NCBI GenBank assembly: GCA_937968015.1
Contig: CALBSO010000032.1
Location: 1-57,708 of the forward strand
Reading direction: 5' to 3'
DNA length: 57,708 bases
Source: an uncultured Thermomicrobia bacterium
GTDB taxonomy: Bacteria > Chloroflexota > Chloroflexia > Thermomicrobiales > JALYUS01
Below the pieces are notes generated by a model. It searched no databases. It had not been told where the DNA came from and was given only the letters and a program-made list of their open reading frames with translations. Shown here piece by piece: positions 33,553 through 41,984 of this stretch (position 1 is its first letter; every line of letters begins with the position of its first letter). The translations under genes were made by a program, and so were the position numbers.

Positions 33553-36492
33553 ACGGCAACTCCGGCTGACCAAATCGCTGCGCCACTCCCACTCGTCGGG
33601 CGGGAGCGCGAGCAAGCCGTGCTCCGCGATCATCTCGCCGCCGCGCGCGTCGGGCAAGGCAGCCTCGTCCTGATCGGGGGCGAAGCGGGGATCGGCAAGA
33701 CAACGCTGGCGGAGGCGCTCTGCCGCGAGGCGGTGGAGACAGGCGCACTGGTGCTCACGGGACGTTGCTACGACCTGACCGAGACGCCACCCTATGGCCC
33801 ATGGGTCGAACTCTTCGCCCACTACCGGGTGACGGGTGATCTGCCGCCGTTGCCGGCTGCGTTTGCCAAGCGGGGCACGATTGGTGAAGTCACGAGTGAA
33901 GCGGCGCTCTTTCAACAGGTGCAGGATTTCCTGATCGCCGCCACGACCGAGCGGCCCCTTGTCCTGCTGCTCGATGACCTGCATTGGGCCGATCCCGCCA
34001 GCCTCGATCTCCTCCGCTTTATCGCCCGCGACGCCGACGCGTCCGCGCTCGTGCTCATCGTCACCTATCGCAGCGATGAGATCACCCGCCGCCATCCCCT
34101 CTATCAACTCCTGCCCGTGCTCGACCGCGAGGCCCATGCCACCCGCCTCGATCCGCGCGGTTTGCCTGCCGACGCAGTACAGACGCTGGTTGCACGCTAC
34201 GGTCTCACGTCAGATGACGCAGACCGGCTCGTCCACTATCTGGACGCACGGGCGGAAGGCAACGCGTTCTTCCTCACCCAACTGCTGCAATCGCTCGAAG
34301 AAGCAGCCGTGCTCCACCAGACAGACGAGGGCTGGATACTGAGCGATCTCGCGCGTGTGCAGGTGCCAATGCCGCTCAAACAGGTGATTGACGGACGGTT
34401 GGCGCGGCTGGGCGACGAAGCGCAGCGACTCCTCTCGGTGGCGGCGGTGATCGGGCAGGAAGTGCCGCTGGCGCTTTGGGCGGCAGTGGCCGGGGCGGAC
34501 GAAGAAACACTGTTCGCGGTGATCGAACAGGGCGCGGCGGCACGACTGATCGAGGAGACGTCGGACGGCATGCAGGCGCGCTTCGTCCACGCCCTGATCC
34601 GCGAGACATTGTATGAGGGCATCCTTCCATCACGACGGCGACACATGCACCGGCAGGTCGGGGAGGCATTGGTAGTGGCTCTCAACCCCGATCCGGACGC
34701 CATCGCCTATCACTTCCGGCAGGCCGGAGATATGCGGGCAGCGGAATGGCTTATCAAGGCAGGTGAGCGAGCGCAACAGGCATATGCATGGCTGACAGCG
34801 GCAGATCGGTACGAGGCAGCGCTTCCTAAGATGGAGCAAACGGAAGCAAATCTTGGTGAGCGCGGTTGGCTTCTTTACCGCATTGCACGAATGCTCCGCT
34901 TCCACGACCCGAAGCGGAGCGTTGCCTACTTGGATGCCGCAATGAAAGCGGCAATCGAGATAGGTGACCACGCTTTGGCAGCCCTTGCACTCTACAGTCG
35001 AGGAGGTAGCCTCATCTTCGGGGGTGAACGAACTGTGGGCATCTCCCAATCGATCGCTGGGGTAACTGCCCTTGATGCGCTCTCCGCCGAAGAAAAAGCA
35101 CGTCTCAACCAGCGAGAGGATCCTCAGAACTCGGCCACTTATAGGGGCACGCCGGTACTGCATCTTGCCATCGTGGGGCGCATCGTCGAGGCAGTGAAAT
35201 ATGGGGAGCGCGCCAGAACAGGCACTCCCACCCTAACAGGATTGGGCGACTTAGGTCGCTTCAGTTATGGTGATAAGGAGCAAGGCCTCGGTATCGCCTA
35301 TGCGTTGCTCGGACAGCCAGAGGAGGCAGCGAAGGCCTTTGCACAGGCTCGTGTCGCACTCCATGCTGCGGGACACTTTGCAACACTTGGCATGGCAGTA
35401 ATGAATGAGATGGCGTTGCTCGCGCTCCCCTATCGAGGGGACCGCGTGACGGAATGCCAACAATTAGCTGCTGTGGGAATGCAGGCCCGTCTGCTCGCAC
35501 AACATGCTGCCGCAGATCCAACGCGCCTGTCATCTGTGCAATTACTGACGGTAGAAGGCGACTGGGAAGAAGCGCGGGCGATAGCGCTTGCCGCGATAGC
35601 GCCGAGTAACTCTACATACCTGCGTCACAGTGGCTATCAGATGCTTGGTCCTCTAGCGCGATTGCAGGGCGAGCCCAAAATGGCGTGGACCGCCGTGCGC
35701 GAATTACTTCCCAATGGCCCGTCATCTGCGCCGGGAGGACAGGACTTCCATGATGCGATGGCGCTGTTACGACTGGCCGCCGCGCTCGCGCTCGACACAG
35801 ACGATCTGGAGACTGCACGGGCATGGCTGGAAGCGCATGATCGCTGGCTGGCGTGGAGCGGGGCGGTGCTCGGTCAGTCCGAAGGGCAGGCGCTCTGGGC
35901 TGCGTATTACCGGGTGGCCGGCGACACAGCGGCAGCGTACGAATCTGCAACACGCGCCCTCACCCATGCCACCAAACCCCGCCAACCGCTCGCCCTGCTT
36001 GCCGCGCATCGCCTGCTCGGTGCACTCGACACCGACGCGGGCCGCTACGATGTTGCCGAGGCGCACTTGCAAGAATCGCTCACTCTCGCCAATGCCTGCG
36101 CTGCTCCCTATGAACGTGCCCTCACCCTCCTTGCGCTGGCGGCACGCCACGCTGCCATGCGGAATACCGCAGCGGCAACGACCCTGCTCGATGAGGTCCG
36201 TGCAATCTGTACCCCGCTCGGCGCCATGCCCGCCCTCGCCCGCGCCGATGCTCTCGCCGCACGTTTGGCAACCCTCAAGGACGCACCGCCCGCCTACCCC
36301 GCCGGTCTCTCCGCGCGTGAGGTCGAAGTCCTCCGCCTCGTCGCTGCCGGATGCACCAACCGCGCGATCGCCGACACCCTCTTCCTCTCGGAGCACACCG
36401 TGCGCGTCCATCTCCGCAACATCCTCACCAAGACCGACAGCGCGAACCGCACCGAAGCGGCCACCTTCGCCCTCCGCAATGGCCTCGCCTGA
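33553..36492 (+). CDS. LuxR-family AAA ATPase transcriptional regulator without a canonical start codon
   Basis: About 979 residues if read from 33553. The conserved N-terminus LPLVGREREQAVLRDHL is in frame from 33586, but no ATG, GTG or TTG precedes it before the stop at 33538. A strong GGGGAGG at 33540-33546 is six bases before ACG 33553, where the paralogue at 1186 has ATG, so an ATG-to-ACG change (or ACG initiation) is likely. The first usual start is GTG 33619 (residue 23), which would cut off the VGRERE motif. Domains: AAA_16/STAND ATPase with Walker A GEAGIGKT (43-50) and LLLDDLHWADPAS, TPR-like helical middle, and C-terminal LuxR HTH (918-979: LSAREVEVLRLVAAGCTNRA, LSEHTVRVHLRNIL). 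The middle (about 34740-35700) is visibly less GC-rich than the flanks. Confidence 0.9.
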   Translation, partial: TATPADQIAAPLPLVGREREQAVLRDHLAAARVGQGSLVLIGGEAGIGKTTLAEALCREAVETGALVLTGRCYDLTETPPYGPWVELFAHYRVTGDLPPLPAAFAKRGTIGEVTSEAALFQQVQDFLIAATTERPLVLLLDDLHWADPASLDLLRFIARDADASALVLIVTYRSDEITRRHPLYQLLPVLDREAHATRLDPRGLPADAVQTLVARYGLTSDDADRLVHYLDARAEGNAFFLTQLLQSLEEAAVLHQTDEGWILSDLARVQVPMPLKQVIDGRLARLGDEAQRLLSVAAVIGQEVPLALWAAVAGADEETLFAVIEQGAAARLIEETSDGMQARFVHALIRETLYEGILPSRRRHMHRQVGEALVVALNPDPDAIAYHFRQAGDMRAAEWLIKAGERAQQAYAWLTAADRYEAALPKMEQTEANLGERGWLLYRIARMLRFHDPKRSVAYLDAAMKAAIEIGDHALAALALYSRGGSLIFGGERTVGISQSIAGVTALDALSAEEKARLNQREDPQNSATYRGTPVLHLAIVGRIVEAVKYGERARTGTPTLTGLGDLGRFSYGDKEQGLGIAYALLGQPEEAAKAFAQARVALHAAGHFATLGMAVMNEMALLALPYRGDRVTECQQLAAVGMQARLLAQHAAADPTRLSSVQLLTVEGDWEEARAIALAAIAPSNSTYLRHSGYQMLGPLARLQGEPKMAWTAVRELLPNGPSSAPGGQDFHDAMALLRLAAALALDTDDLETARAWLEAHDRWLAWSGAVLGQSEGQALWAAYYRVAGDTAAAYESATRALTHATKPRQPLALLAAHRLLGALDTDAGRYDVAEAHLQESLTLANACAAPYERALTLLALAARHAAMRNTAAATTLLDEVRAICTPLGAMPALARADALAARLATLKDAPPAYPAGLSAREVEVLRLVAAGCTNRAIADTLFLSEHTVRVHLRNILTKTDSANRTEAATFALRNGLA

Positions 36493-36661
36493 TCCGCCGC
36501 TCATCACCCGCCCCGATGACTAATCAATTCGGCGTATCGGACCCTCGGCACACGCCGCTGACCGAATACCTCCTTTCGTCGAAGGCGGGAACGCCGCCGC
36601 TCCCTATCCTGTGACCATGACGCATGAACGATTCATGCACGCACAGAAAGGGAGCACTGCC

Positions 36662-37009
36662 ATGACACGCAAGAGCGCCGTCGCCCTCGTCACCCTCCTC
36701 GTCGGTCTCCTCTCCCTCGCCTCGGTCACGCCGGTCAGCGCCGCGCGCTCCTGCACGGGGTATGCGCAAGAGCACTGTGAGCAGATCGCCGCAGCGGAGG
36801 AGGGGACGCGCTTCAGTGCGGTGATCGCACCGAGCGCGGTGCATGTGCTGGGCGGGAATGGGATGGGGCAGGAGCACTTCGAGGCGATGATGGCGGGGAA
36901 TGTGCGCCTCTTCGCGGTGGCGGCGCCTGCCACGACGGAATCCGTCCTGCCCCGCTACGCCCAGGAACACTTCGAGGAGATCATGGCCGCACGGACTACG
37001 AGCAACTGA
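36662..37009 (+). CDS. Small secreted protein with three QEH(F/C)E repeats
   Basis: Encodes 115 residues from ATG 36662 (AAAGGGAGCACTGCC upstream; upstream in-frame ATGs lack a site). Residues 1-27 are a Sec signal peptide (TRKSAVALVTLLVGLLSLAS, cleavage after VSA). The mature part holds three copies of a motif: YAQEHCEQIAA (34-44), MGQEHFEAMMA (68-78), YAQEHFEEIMA (99-109). The first two are followed by a similar second element, RFSAVIAPSA (50-59) and RLFAVAAPAT (82-91), so the unit is about 32-34 residues. I do not recognise the family. Conserved Glu-His in each repeat could bind metal; only the first repeat carries Cys. Confidence 0.8.
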   Translation: MTRKSAVALVTLLVGLLSLASVTPVSAARSCTGYAQEHCEQIAAAEEGTRFSAVIAPSAVHVLGGNGMGQEHFEAMMAGNVRLFAVAAPATTESVLPRYAQEHFEEIMAARTTSN

Positions 37010-37056
37010 GCGGCCCCACGAATGCCGGACGTATGCGGATCGCGCATCAACAGCCG

Positions 37057-37097
37057 AAAGAGAAGGAGCGAGATGATCCACCTCGCTCCTTCTCTTT
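37057..37097. terminator. Bidirectional terminator between convergent genes
   Basis: A perfect 16-bp inverted repeat, AAAGAGAAGGAGCGAG and CTCGCTCCTTCTCTTT, with a 9-base loop. The A-rich left edge and T-rich right edge suit termination in both directions, between the secreted repeat protein and the S51 peptidase gene. Confidence 0.8.
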
Positions 37098-37140
37098 GCG
37101 TACGAGCAGCGGCAGACCTGCCCGCCGAGCAGCGCCGCCT

Positions 37141-37168
37141 CGTTCGTTATTCGCCGTTCGTTACCGCG
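37141..37168. repeat. Heptanucleotide array 5, overlapping the S51 peptidase stop
   Basis: CGTTCGT, TATTCGC, CGTTCGT, TACCGCG. The peptidase stop (37147-37149) and its last residues VTNGE are inside the array. Confidence 0.6.
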
Positions 37169-37863
37169 CCGAGATAGATCGGGACGATCTCCGTTTCCGT
37201 CACGCTATCCTTTTTGCGCTCGACGCGGTAGGCACGGGCGTTCGATCGGGAACTGATGACCGTGTGCAGGCTGCCGTCAATGAAATGCAGGCCGACGCCG
37301 TCGTCCGCCGCGTAGCCATCCTCGATCTCGCCGGTGGCGATCAGGCGATGATAGATCGGGCGGCGCTCCGGCTCGCTGTCGTAGTGCGGGGAGTTGCTGC
37401 CGGGGAGGAAACCGAGGCAGCGAATCGGCGTCAGCGGGCCGAAGAGTGAGTCCGTCGTCCCCTGCCCGAACCAGCAGATCGAGCCCGCGCTGACGCCGCC
37501 GAGAATGATGCCCCGCTCGTACGCGTCGCGCATGATCCGATCCACGCCCCACTCTCGCCAGAGCGCGAGCAGATTCCGCGTACTGCCCCCGCCGACATAG
37601 ATGATGTCCTGCTCCAGCAGCAGGGCCGTGAGGTCATTCGTGGAAGGCTTGTAGAGCGAGAGATGCGTCGGCGTGCAGGTGAGCCGTCCGGCGGCATCGT
37701 AGAAGCGGTCAATGCCCATCTGCGAATCGCCGCTCGCCGTGCCGATGTAGCAGATCTTCGGCGCCGCCGTATTCGTCAGCCCGAGGATGTACTTCTCCAG
37801 GAGCAAGTCGTCCGGTTCGACGGATAACCCCGCGCCACCGATCGCGACGATCTGCTTCGTCAT
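37147..37863 (-). CDS. Peptidase S51 family protein (dipeptidase E / cyanophycinase-like)
   Basis: Encodes 238 residues from ATG 37863 with GGAAGGGGAGTGCGT upstream. The class I glutamine-amidotransferase-like fold is visible: QIVAIGGAGLSVEPDD, ICYIGTASGDSQMGIDRFYD, IIYVGGGSTRNLLALWRE and the nucleophile elbow GVSAGSICWF, with the catalytic serine in SAGS as in dipeptidase E (PepE) and cyanophycinase. PepE hydrolyses Asp-X dipeptides; other members cleave modified amino acids. No signal peptide, so cytoplasmic. Ends in a repeat array that supplies the stop and last few residues. Convergent with the small secreted protein. Confidence 0.9.
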   Translation of the reverse strand: MTKQIVAIGGAGLSVEPDDLLLEKYILGLTNTAAPKICYIGTASGDSQMGIDRFYDAAGRLTCTPTHLSLYKPSTNDLTALLLEQDIIYVGGGSTRNLLALWREWGVDRIMRDAYERGIILGGVSAGSICWFGQGTTDSLFGPLTPIRCLGFLPGSNSPHYDSEPERRPIYHRLIATGEIEDGYAADDGVGLHFIDGSLHTVISSRSNARAYRVERKKDSVTETEIVPIYLGAVTNGE

Positions 37864-38004
37864 ACGCACTCCCCTTCCGTCCGTCTCGATTAATCAATCC
37901 GGATGCAGTGTAGCAGTTGCGACGGCTGTCGCGCCGTCGTCACTTCATGGTTTATCCTTTGGAATCCGCGATGAGGCGGCGCGGACAATCATCGGGAGGG
38001 AACG

Positions 38005-38763
38005 ATGCCGGGTTTCGATGGCAAGGTCGCGGTTGTCACCGGGGGCAGTTCGGGCATCGGGCGAGCGAGCGCGGTGCGCTTCGCGCGGGAAGGGGCGCGC
38101 GTCGTGATCGCCGACGTCAACCGGGAGGGCAGCGAGGAGACCGTTCGGATGATCGGGGATACGGGCGGCATCGCCCGGTTCATACCCACGGATGTGTCGC
38201 GCTCCGCCGATGTCGCCGCGATGATCGAAGCGACGGTGGAGGCATTCGGGCGCTTGGACTACGCGCTGAACAACGCCGGGATCAATGTTCCACCGCAGCC
38301 GGTGACCGAGATGCCGGAGGAGGCGTGGGACCGCGTGATCGCGATTAATCTGAAGGGCATATGGCTCTGCCTCAAGTATGAGGTCGCGCGGATGCTCCGG
38401 CAGGGTGGCGGCGCGATCGTCAACATGGCGTCGGTGCAGGGGCTGGGCGGAGGGGCGAATACGTCCGCATATGCCGCGAGCAAGCATGGCGTGATCGGCC
38501 TGACGCGCTCGGTGGCGCTGGAGGTGGCGCGACAGGGTATTCGCGTCAATGCCGTCTGCCCGGCGACGATCCGCACGCCAATGTACGAGCGGATAACGGG
38601 CGGCGGCCCGGAGGTGGAGGCGCGGCAGGCTGCGGCGCATCCGATCGGCCGGATCGGCGAACCGGAGGAGGTCGCGGAGGCGGTGATCTGGCTCTGCTCG
38701 GACGCTGCGTCGTTCACCACGGGGCACGCCCTCGCGGTGGATGGAGGCGATCTCGCGATGTGA
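38005..38763 (+). CDS. Short-chain dehydrogenase/reductase
   Basis: Encodes 252 residues from ATG 38005 behind GGGAGGGAACG. Classical SDR: VVTGGSSGIGRASAVRFA (GxxxGIG), ADVNRE indicating NAD preference, NNAG, catalytic Ser in MASVQGLGGG and YAASK (Tyr and Lys), then VNAVCPATIRTPM and the C-terminal FTTGHALAVDGG. The length and C-terminus match 3-oxoacyl-ACP reductase-like and sugar/polyol dehydrogenases. The substrate is unknown; the next genes encode an enolase-superfamily enzyme and a TPP decarboxylase, so an acid-sugar or dicarboxylate pathway is plausible. Confidence 0.92.
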   Translation: MPGFDGKVAVVTGGSSGIGRASAVRFAREGARVVIADVNREGSEETVRMIGDTGGIARFIPTDVSRSADVAAMIEATVEAFGRLDYALNNAGINVPPQPVTEMPEEAWDRVIAINLKGIWLCLKYEVARMLRQGGGAIVNMASVQGLGGGANTSAYAASKHGVIGLTRSVALEVARQGIRVNAVCPATIRTPMYERITGGGPEVEARQAAAHPIGRIGEPEEVAEAVIWLCSDAASFTTGHALAVDGGDLAM

Positions 38764-38770
38764 TCCGATC

Positions 38771-38805
38771 AGCAGGCAGCGGGCAACGAGCGACAACGAA
38801 TGGCC
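38771..38805. repeat. Heptanucleotide array 6
   Basis: AGCAGGC, AGCGGGC, AACGAGC, GACAACG, AATGGCC, starting 8 bases after the SDR stop. The first two units resemble those of array 2 (18562). Confidence 0.55.
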
Positions 38806-38888
38806 GATTGCTGTCGGGGTACGGCTCCTCCTGCTATCATTACGGGCAACGACGCCCTGTGCTGAACCCCCGGAGGAGCCTAACCTCC

Positions 38889-40001
38889 ATGCTGATCACC
38901 GGCATCGAATGTTACGCGGTGCGGCTACCGCTCATCAAACCCTTCATCATCTCGTACGGGACGTATTCGCACGTCGAGAGCGTCCTCGTCCGGTTGACGA
39001 CCGATACCGGCCTCGTCGGCTGGGGTGAGGCGACGCCGGACCCATATGTGACGGGCGAGAGTTGGGCAAGCACGCATGCGATGCTCCGGCACGACCTCCT
39101 GCCGCTGCTCCGCGATCAGAACCCGCTGCACCGTGAAGCAATCCATGCGCGGTTGGATGGGCTGGTGACGGGTGCGCCGAGCGCGAGAGCAGCGATTGAC
39201 CTCGCCTTGTGGGATATTGCCGGGAAGCAGGCGGGCCTCTCCGTCGCGGCGCTGCTCGGCGGGCCGGTGCGGGAGTCACTTGTCTGGCACGCGACGCTCT
39301 CCATCGGGGAGCCGGCGAAGATGGCGGCGGAAGCGAAGGCCGCAGTCGCGGCGGGGCACAGCGAAATCAAGATGAAAGTCGGCGCGGCGCGCCTCCAGGA
39401 CGATGTGGACCGTATCATGGCAGTGCGTGAGGCGGTCGGGCCGGAGGTTGCGCTGATGGTAGACGCCAATCAGGGCTGGCGCGACCCCGCGACGGCGATC
39501 CGTGCCATCCATGCCATCGCACCCGCCGCCCCGGTCTGGATCGAGCAGCCGATCCGTGCCGACGATTTCGCGGGGCTGGCGGAAGTCCGCCGCGCGACGG
39601 GTATCGCCCAAATGGCGGACGAGGGCGTCCACAGCGCGCGGGCCGGCCTACGCATTGCGGAATCGCGCGCGGCGGACCTCATCAATATCAAACTGATGAA
39701 AACGGGCGGTATCACCGAAGCGATGCGGCTGATCGCTGTCTGCGAGGCGGCCGGGTTGCGCTGCATGGTCGGCTCGATGGTCGAGAGCACAATCGCCACC
39801 GCGGCGGGCGTGCAGGTCGCGCTGACGCGGCGGGCGGTCGTGGCGAACGGGCTGGTCGGCCCGGTAATGCTGCGGGAGGACCTCGCCACCGGCCTGACCT
39901 ATGCCGACGGCGCGATCCGCATTGATCCGCATGCTCCCGGCCTCGGCATCATCGTTGACGAGGAACGTGTCGCCCGCTTCCACCTAACGAGTAACGAGTG
40001 A
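38889..40001 (+). CDS. Enolase-superfamily enzyme (MLE / dipeptide-epimerase subgroup)
   Basis: Encodes 370 residues from ATG 38889. An N-terminal capping domain (ITGIECYAVRLPLIKPFIIS) is followed by the TIM barrel: SARAAIDLALWDIAGKQAGL, the KxK motif IKMKVG (acid-base Lys), metal ligands in MVDANQ, WIEQP and MADEGV, and the second Lys in NIKLMKTGG. This is the muconate-lactonising/L-Ala-D/L-Glu epimerase arrangement, which catalyses cycloisomerisation, dehydration or epimerisation at a carboxylate alpha-carbon. The exact substrate cannot be read from the sequence. The C-terminal LTSNE and stop are encoded by repeat array 7. Confidence 0.92.
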   Translation: MLITGIECYAVRLPLIKPFIISYGTYSHVESVLVRLTTDTGLVGWGEATPDPYVTGESWASTHAMLRHDLLPLLRDQNPLHREAIHARLDGLVTGAPSARAAIDLALWDIAGKQAGLSVAALLGGPVRESLVWHATLSIGEPAKMAAEAKAAVAAGHSEIKMKVGAARLQDDVDRIMAVREAVGPEVALMVDANQGWRDPATAIRAIHAIAPAAPVWIEQPIRADDFAGLAEVRRATGIAQMADEGVHSARAGLRIAESRAADLINIKLMKTGGITEAMRLIAVCEAAGLRCMVGSMVESTIATAAGVQVALTRRAVVANGLVGPVMLREDLATGLTYADGAIRIDPHAPGLGIIVDEERVARFHLTSNE

Positions 40002-40022
40002 GGGCCTTCTCGCTACTCGTAC
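39985..40022. repeat. Heptanucleotide array 7, overlapping the enolase-superfamily stop
   Basis: TAACGAG, TAACGAG, TGAGGGC, then inverted CTCGCTA, CTCGTAC. The TGA (39999-40001) is in the third unit. The inverted halves can form a hairpin (ACGAGTAACGAG with CTCGCTACTCGT). Confidence 0.75.
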
Positions 40023-40090
40023 GTGTTATTCGCTCCGGCAAAGAGGACGCCATGGCGAGCGACGAGCAGTGATAGCCGGACGAAGGTGTA

Positions 40091-40107
40091 TGAGTGATGT
40101 ATACTCA
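40091..40107. promoter_or_regulatory. Small inverted repeat TGAGT-N7-ACTCA
   Basis: A short palindrome containing TATACT, six bases before the ATG of the small open frame at 40113. It could be an operator overlapping a -10 box; weak evidence. Confidence 0.25.
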
Positions 40108-40112
40108 ATATC

Positions 40113-40424
40113 ATGAGCAATCGGACGTTCGACAGGGATATGATGATTGATGATGCCGGCCTCGCTCCGGGCGCCCGCGTCAGTATTCGCGGCAAGCCGG
40201 TTGGCATCACACTGACCGGCGCGACAGGAACGTTCGTCAAGGCGGATGAATACGAACCGGACCCGAACCCGGCAAGAGGAATATGACATCAAATTGATGC
40301 GCGACACGGGCTCTATCGCGATATTGACCCAGAAACAGGTGTGCGCCTGTCGCTGGGAGCGAAGGGCTATGGCGTCCTCTCATGTAGCGTGTGGCTGCGG
40401 ATGCGACGGATGAGCGTCCTGTGA
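40113..40424 (+). pseudogene. Small gene with an in-frame TGA (hypothetical)
   Basis: ATG 40113 opens a 57-codon frame (MSNRTFDRDMMIDDAGLAPG, SIRGKPVGITLTGATGTF, KADEYEPDPNPARG) that ends in TGA 40284-40286. The same frame then continues with protein-like sequence (LYRDIDPETGVRLSLGAKGY) to TGA 40422-40424, overlapping the GNAT start. Either a 57-residue protein is made and the rest is coincidence, or a gene of about 103 codons has acquired a stop. There is no clear ribosome-binding site. No family recognised. Confidence 0.4.
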
Positions 40425-41287
40425 CACGAGGAATCCCGCCCGCGATCCACATCGCCGTATGCGAAACGGTTGCGGATTTCCACGCCTGCGAAGATGTCCA
40501 ACTGGCGGTCTGGGAGGGGAGCGAGCGCGACATCGTGCCGTACGACATCCTGCGCGCCATCGCGCACGCAGGTGGGACGGTGATTGGCGCGTGGGTCGGT
40601 AGGCGGATGGTCGGCATGGCGCTCAGTATCGTCGCGTGGGGAGCAGGCGGCGCGTATCATCATTCGCATTTGCTCGGCGTGCTGCCGGAGTATCGCCAGT
40701 GGGGCGTCGGTTGGCAGTTGAAGATGGCGCAGCGGGCATTCGTCCTCGCCCAAGGGCTCGACCTGATGACGTGGACATTCGATCCGCTCGAATCGGCGAA
40801 CGCGCATCTCAATTTCGCCAAACTGGGCGTCATCAGCCATACCTATCTCCCGGATTTCTACGGCGCGATGCCCGAAGCGCTCAATGTCGGGTTGTCGAGC
40901 GACCGGTTGCTCGTTGAGTGGCGGCTCGACACGCCGCACGTCCTCGGCCGCCTCGCCACTGCCGAGCGCAACGCAACCTTCGGCCCCCTCGTCAGCGCGG
41001 AATCCCTCGACGCTCCCTTCCTTCTCCAGATGACCGATGACGGGTCTCCGTTTGCTCCCTCTCCCCCCGCGGGGTTGGGGCGATATCGCATCGAAATCCC
41101 CGCGAGTATCCAGGCAATCAAAGCAACCAATCCTGCCCACGCGCTCGCCTGGCGGCTGGCGACGCGCACCGCCTTCACCGCTGCTCTCACGCGCGGCTAT
41201 CTGATCACCGATTATCGCGCCCCCCGCTTCCACCGCCCGGCGTGCGGCTGCTATCTCCTCTCCGAGCCGCTGGCGGCGGACGATTGA
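40391..41287 (+). CDS. GNAT-type acetyltransferase, predicted (COG3375-like)
   Basis: Encodes 298 residues from GTG 40391. The N-terminal part is a GNAT fold: FHACEDVQLAVWEGSERDIV, GGTVIGAWVGRRMVGMALSI, HSHLLGVLPEYRQWGVGWQL (the acetyl-CoA loop, a variant of Q/RxxGxG/A) and DLMTWTFDPLESANAHLNF, a signature of the uncharacterised GNAT group whose members are often about 270-300 residues. The C-terminal 130 residues are a partner domain with little similarity. Acceptor unknown. It lies between the enolase-superfamily gene and the TPP decarboxylase pair. Confidence 0.83.
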   Translation: MAADATDERPVTRGIPPAIHIAVCETVADFHACEDVQLAVWEGSERDIVPYDILRAIAHAGGTVIGAWVGRRMVGMALSIVAWGAGGAYHHSHLLGVLPEYRQWGVGWQLKMAQRAFVLAQGLDLMTWTFDPLESANAHLNFAKLGVISHTYLPDFYGAMPEALNVGLSSDRLLVEWRLDTPHVLGRLATAERNATFGPLVSAESLDAPFLLQMTDDGSPFAPSPPAGLGRYRIEIPASIQAIKATNPAHALAWRLATRTAFTAALTRGYLITDYRAPRFHRPACGCYLLSEPLAADD

Positions 41288-41408
41288 CCGCCTCGCCGGA
41301 ACAGAGAGCGGAGGCCGCGACGCTCTCTCGGCGGGTTGCCCGCTGTCCGAAGGGAGAGACCGCATGCGGTACAATATTCGGGGTCGCATCTCTCAAGGAG
41401 GAATCCGC

Positions 41409-41918
41409 GTGCAATGGGCGGAGACAGTTCTGGCGAACCTCAAGGAGCACAATGTCCGGCTGATGACCTATGTGCCGGACAACATGCTCATCCCCCTGAT
41501 TGACGGCGCGCAGGCGGATATGCACTTCACCGCCTTCACCGCGACGCGCGAGGAGGAGGCAATCGGTATCGCCTGCGGTGCGGATATGGCGGGGATGCGC
41601 GCCGTCGTCCTGATGCAGTCGAGCGGCTTCGGCAACACCATCAACGCCCTCGCCTCGCTCGCCGTTCCCTACCAACTGCCGCTCCTCATGGTGATCTCGG
41701 AACGCGGCGTAATCGGCGAGTACAACTCCGTGCAGATGCCGATTACCCGCGCCATCCGCCCGGCGCTGGACGCCCTCGGCATCCCGCACGTCACGCTCGC
41801 GCGCGAAGATGAATTGCACTTCCTCAGCCACCGAATGATTCGCCAATGCTTCCAGACCCGCACGCCGACCGCGCTCATCCTCTCCCCACTCCTGACGGGT
41901 GGCAAGACCGACGTGTGA
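41409..41918 (+). CDS. TPP-dependent decarboxylase alpha subunit (sulfopyruvate/phosphonopyruvate decarboxylase ComD-like)
   Basis: Encodes 169 residues. GTG 41409 is chosen because AAGGAGGAATCCGC precedes it; an ATG at 41364 lacks a site. The protein is the pyrimidine-binding half of a TPP enzyme: VRLMTYVPDNMLIPLIDGAQ, the catalytic Glu in TREEEAIGIACGADMAGMRA, MQSSGFGNTINALASLAVPY and LLMVISERG. In ComDE the two TPP domains are separate chains; the next gene supplies the other half. Substrates in the family are sulfopyruvate, phosphonopyruvate and related 2-oxo acids; neither phosphonate nor sulfonate genes are nearby, so the real substrate is open. The stop is in repeat array 8. Confidence 0.87.
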   Translation: MQWAETVLANLKEHNVRLMTYVPDNMLIPLIDGAQADMHFTAFTATREEEAIGIACGADMAGMRAVVLMQSSGFGNTINALASLAVPYQLPLLMVISERGVIGEYNSVQMPITRAIRPALDALGIPHVTLAREDELHFLSHRMIRQCFQTRTPTALILSPLLTGGKTDV

Positions 41919-41943
41919 CGAGTAACAGGTAACGAGTGACGAG
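41916..41943. repeat. Heptanucleotide array 8, overlapping the ComD-like stop
   Basis: Four clean units: TGACGAG, TAACAGG, TAACGAG, TGACGAG. The TGA stop (41916-41918) is the first three bases of the array; each following unit except one also starts with a stop triplet. Confidence 0.75.
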
Positions 41944-41984
41944 GCAGTACGTAGGGGCGCCATCACAAGAACATTACGGAGGCG

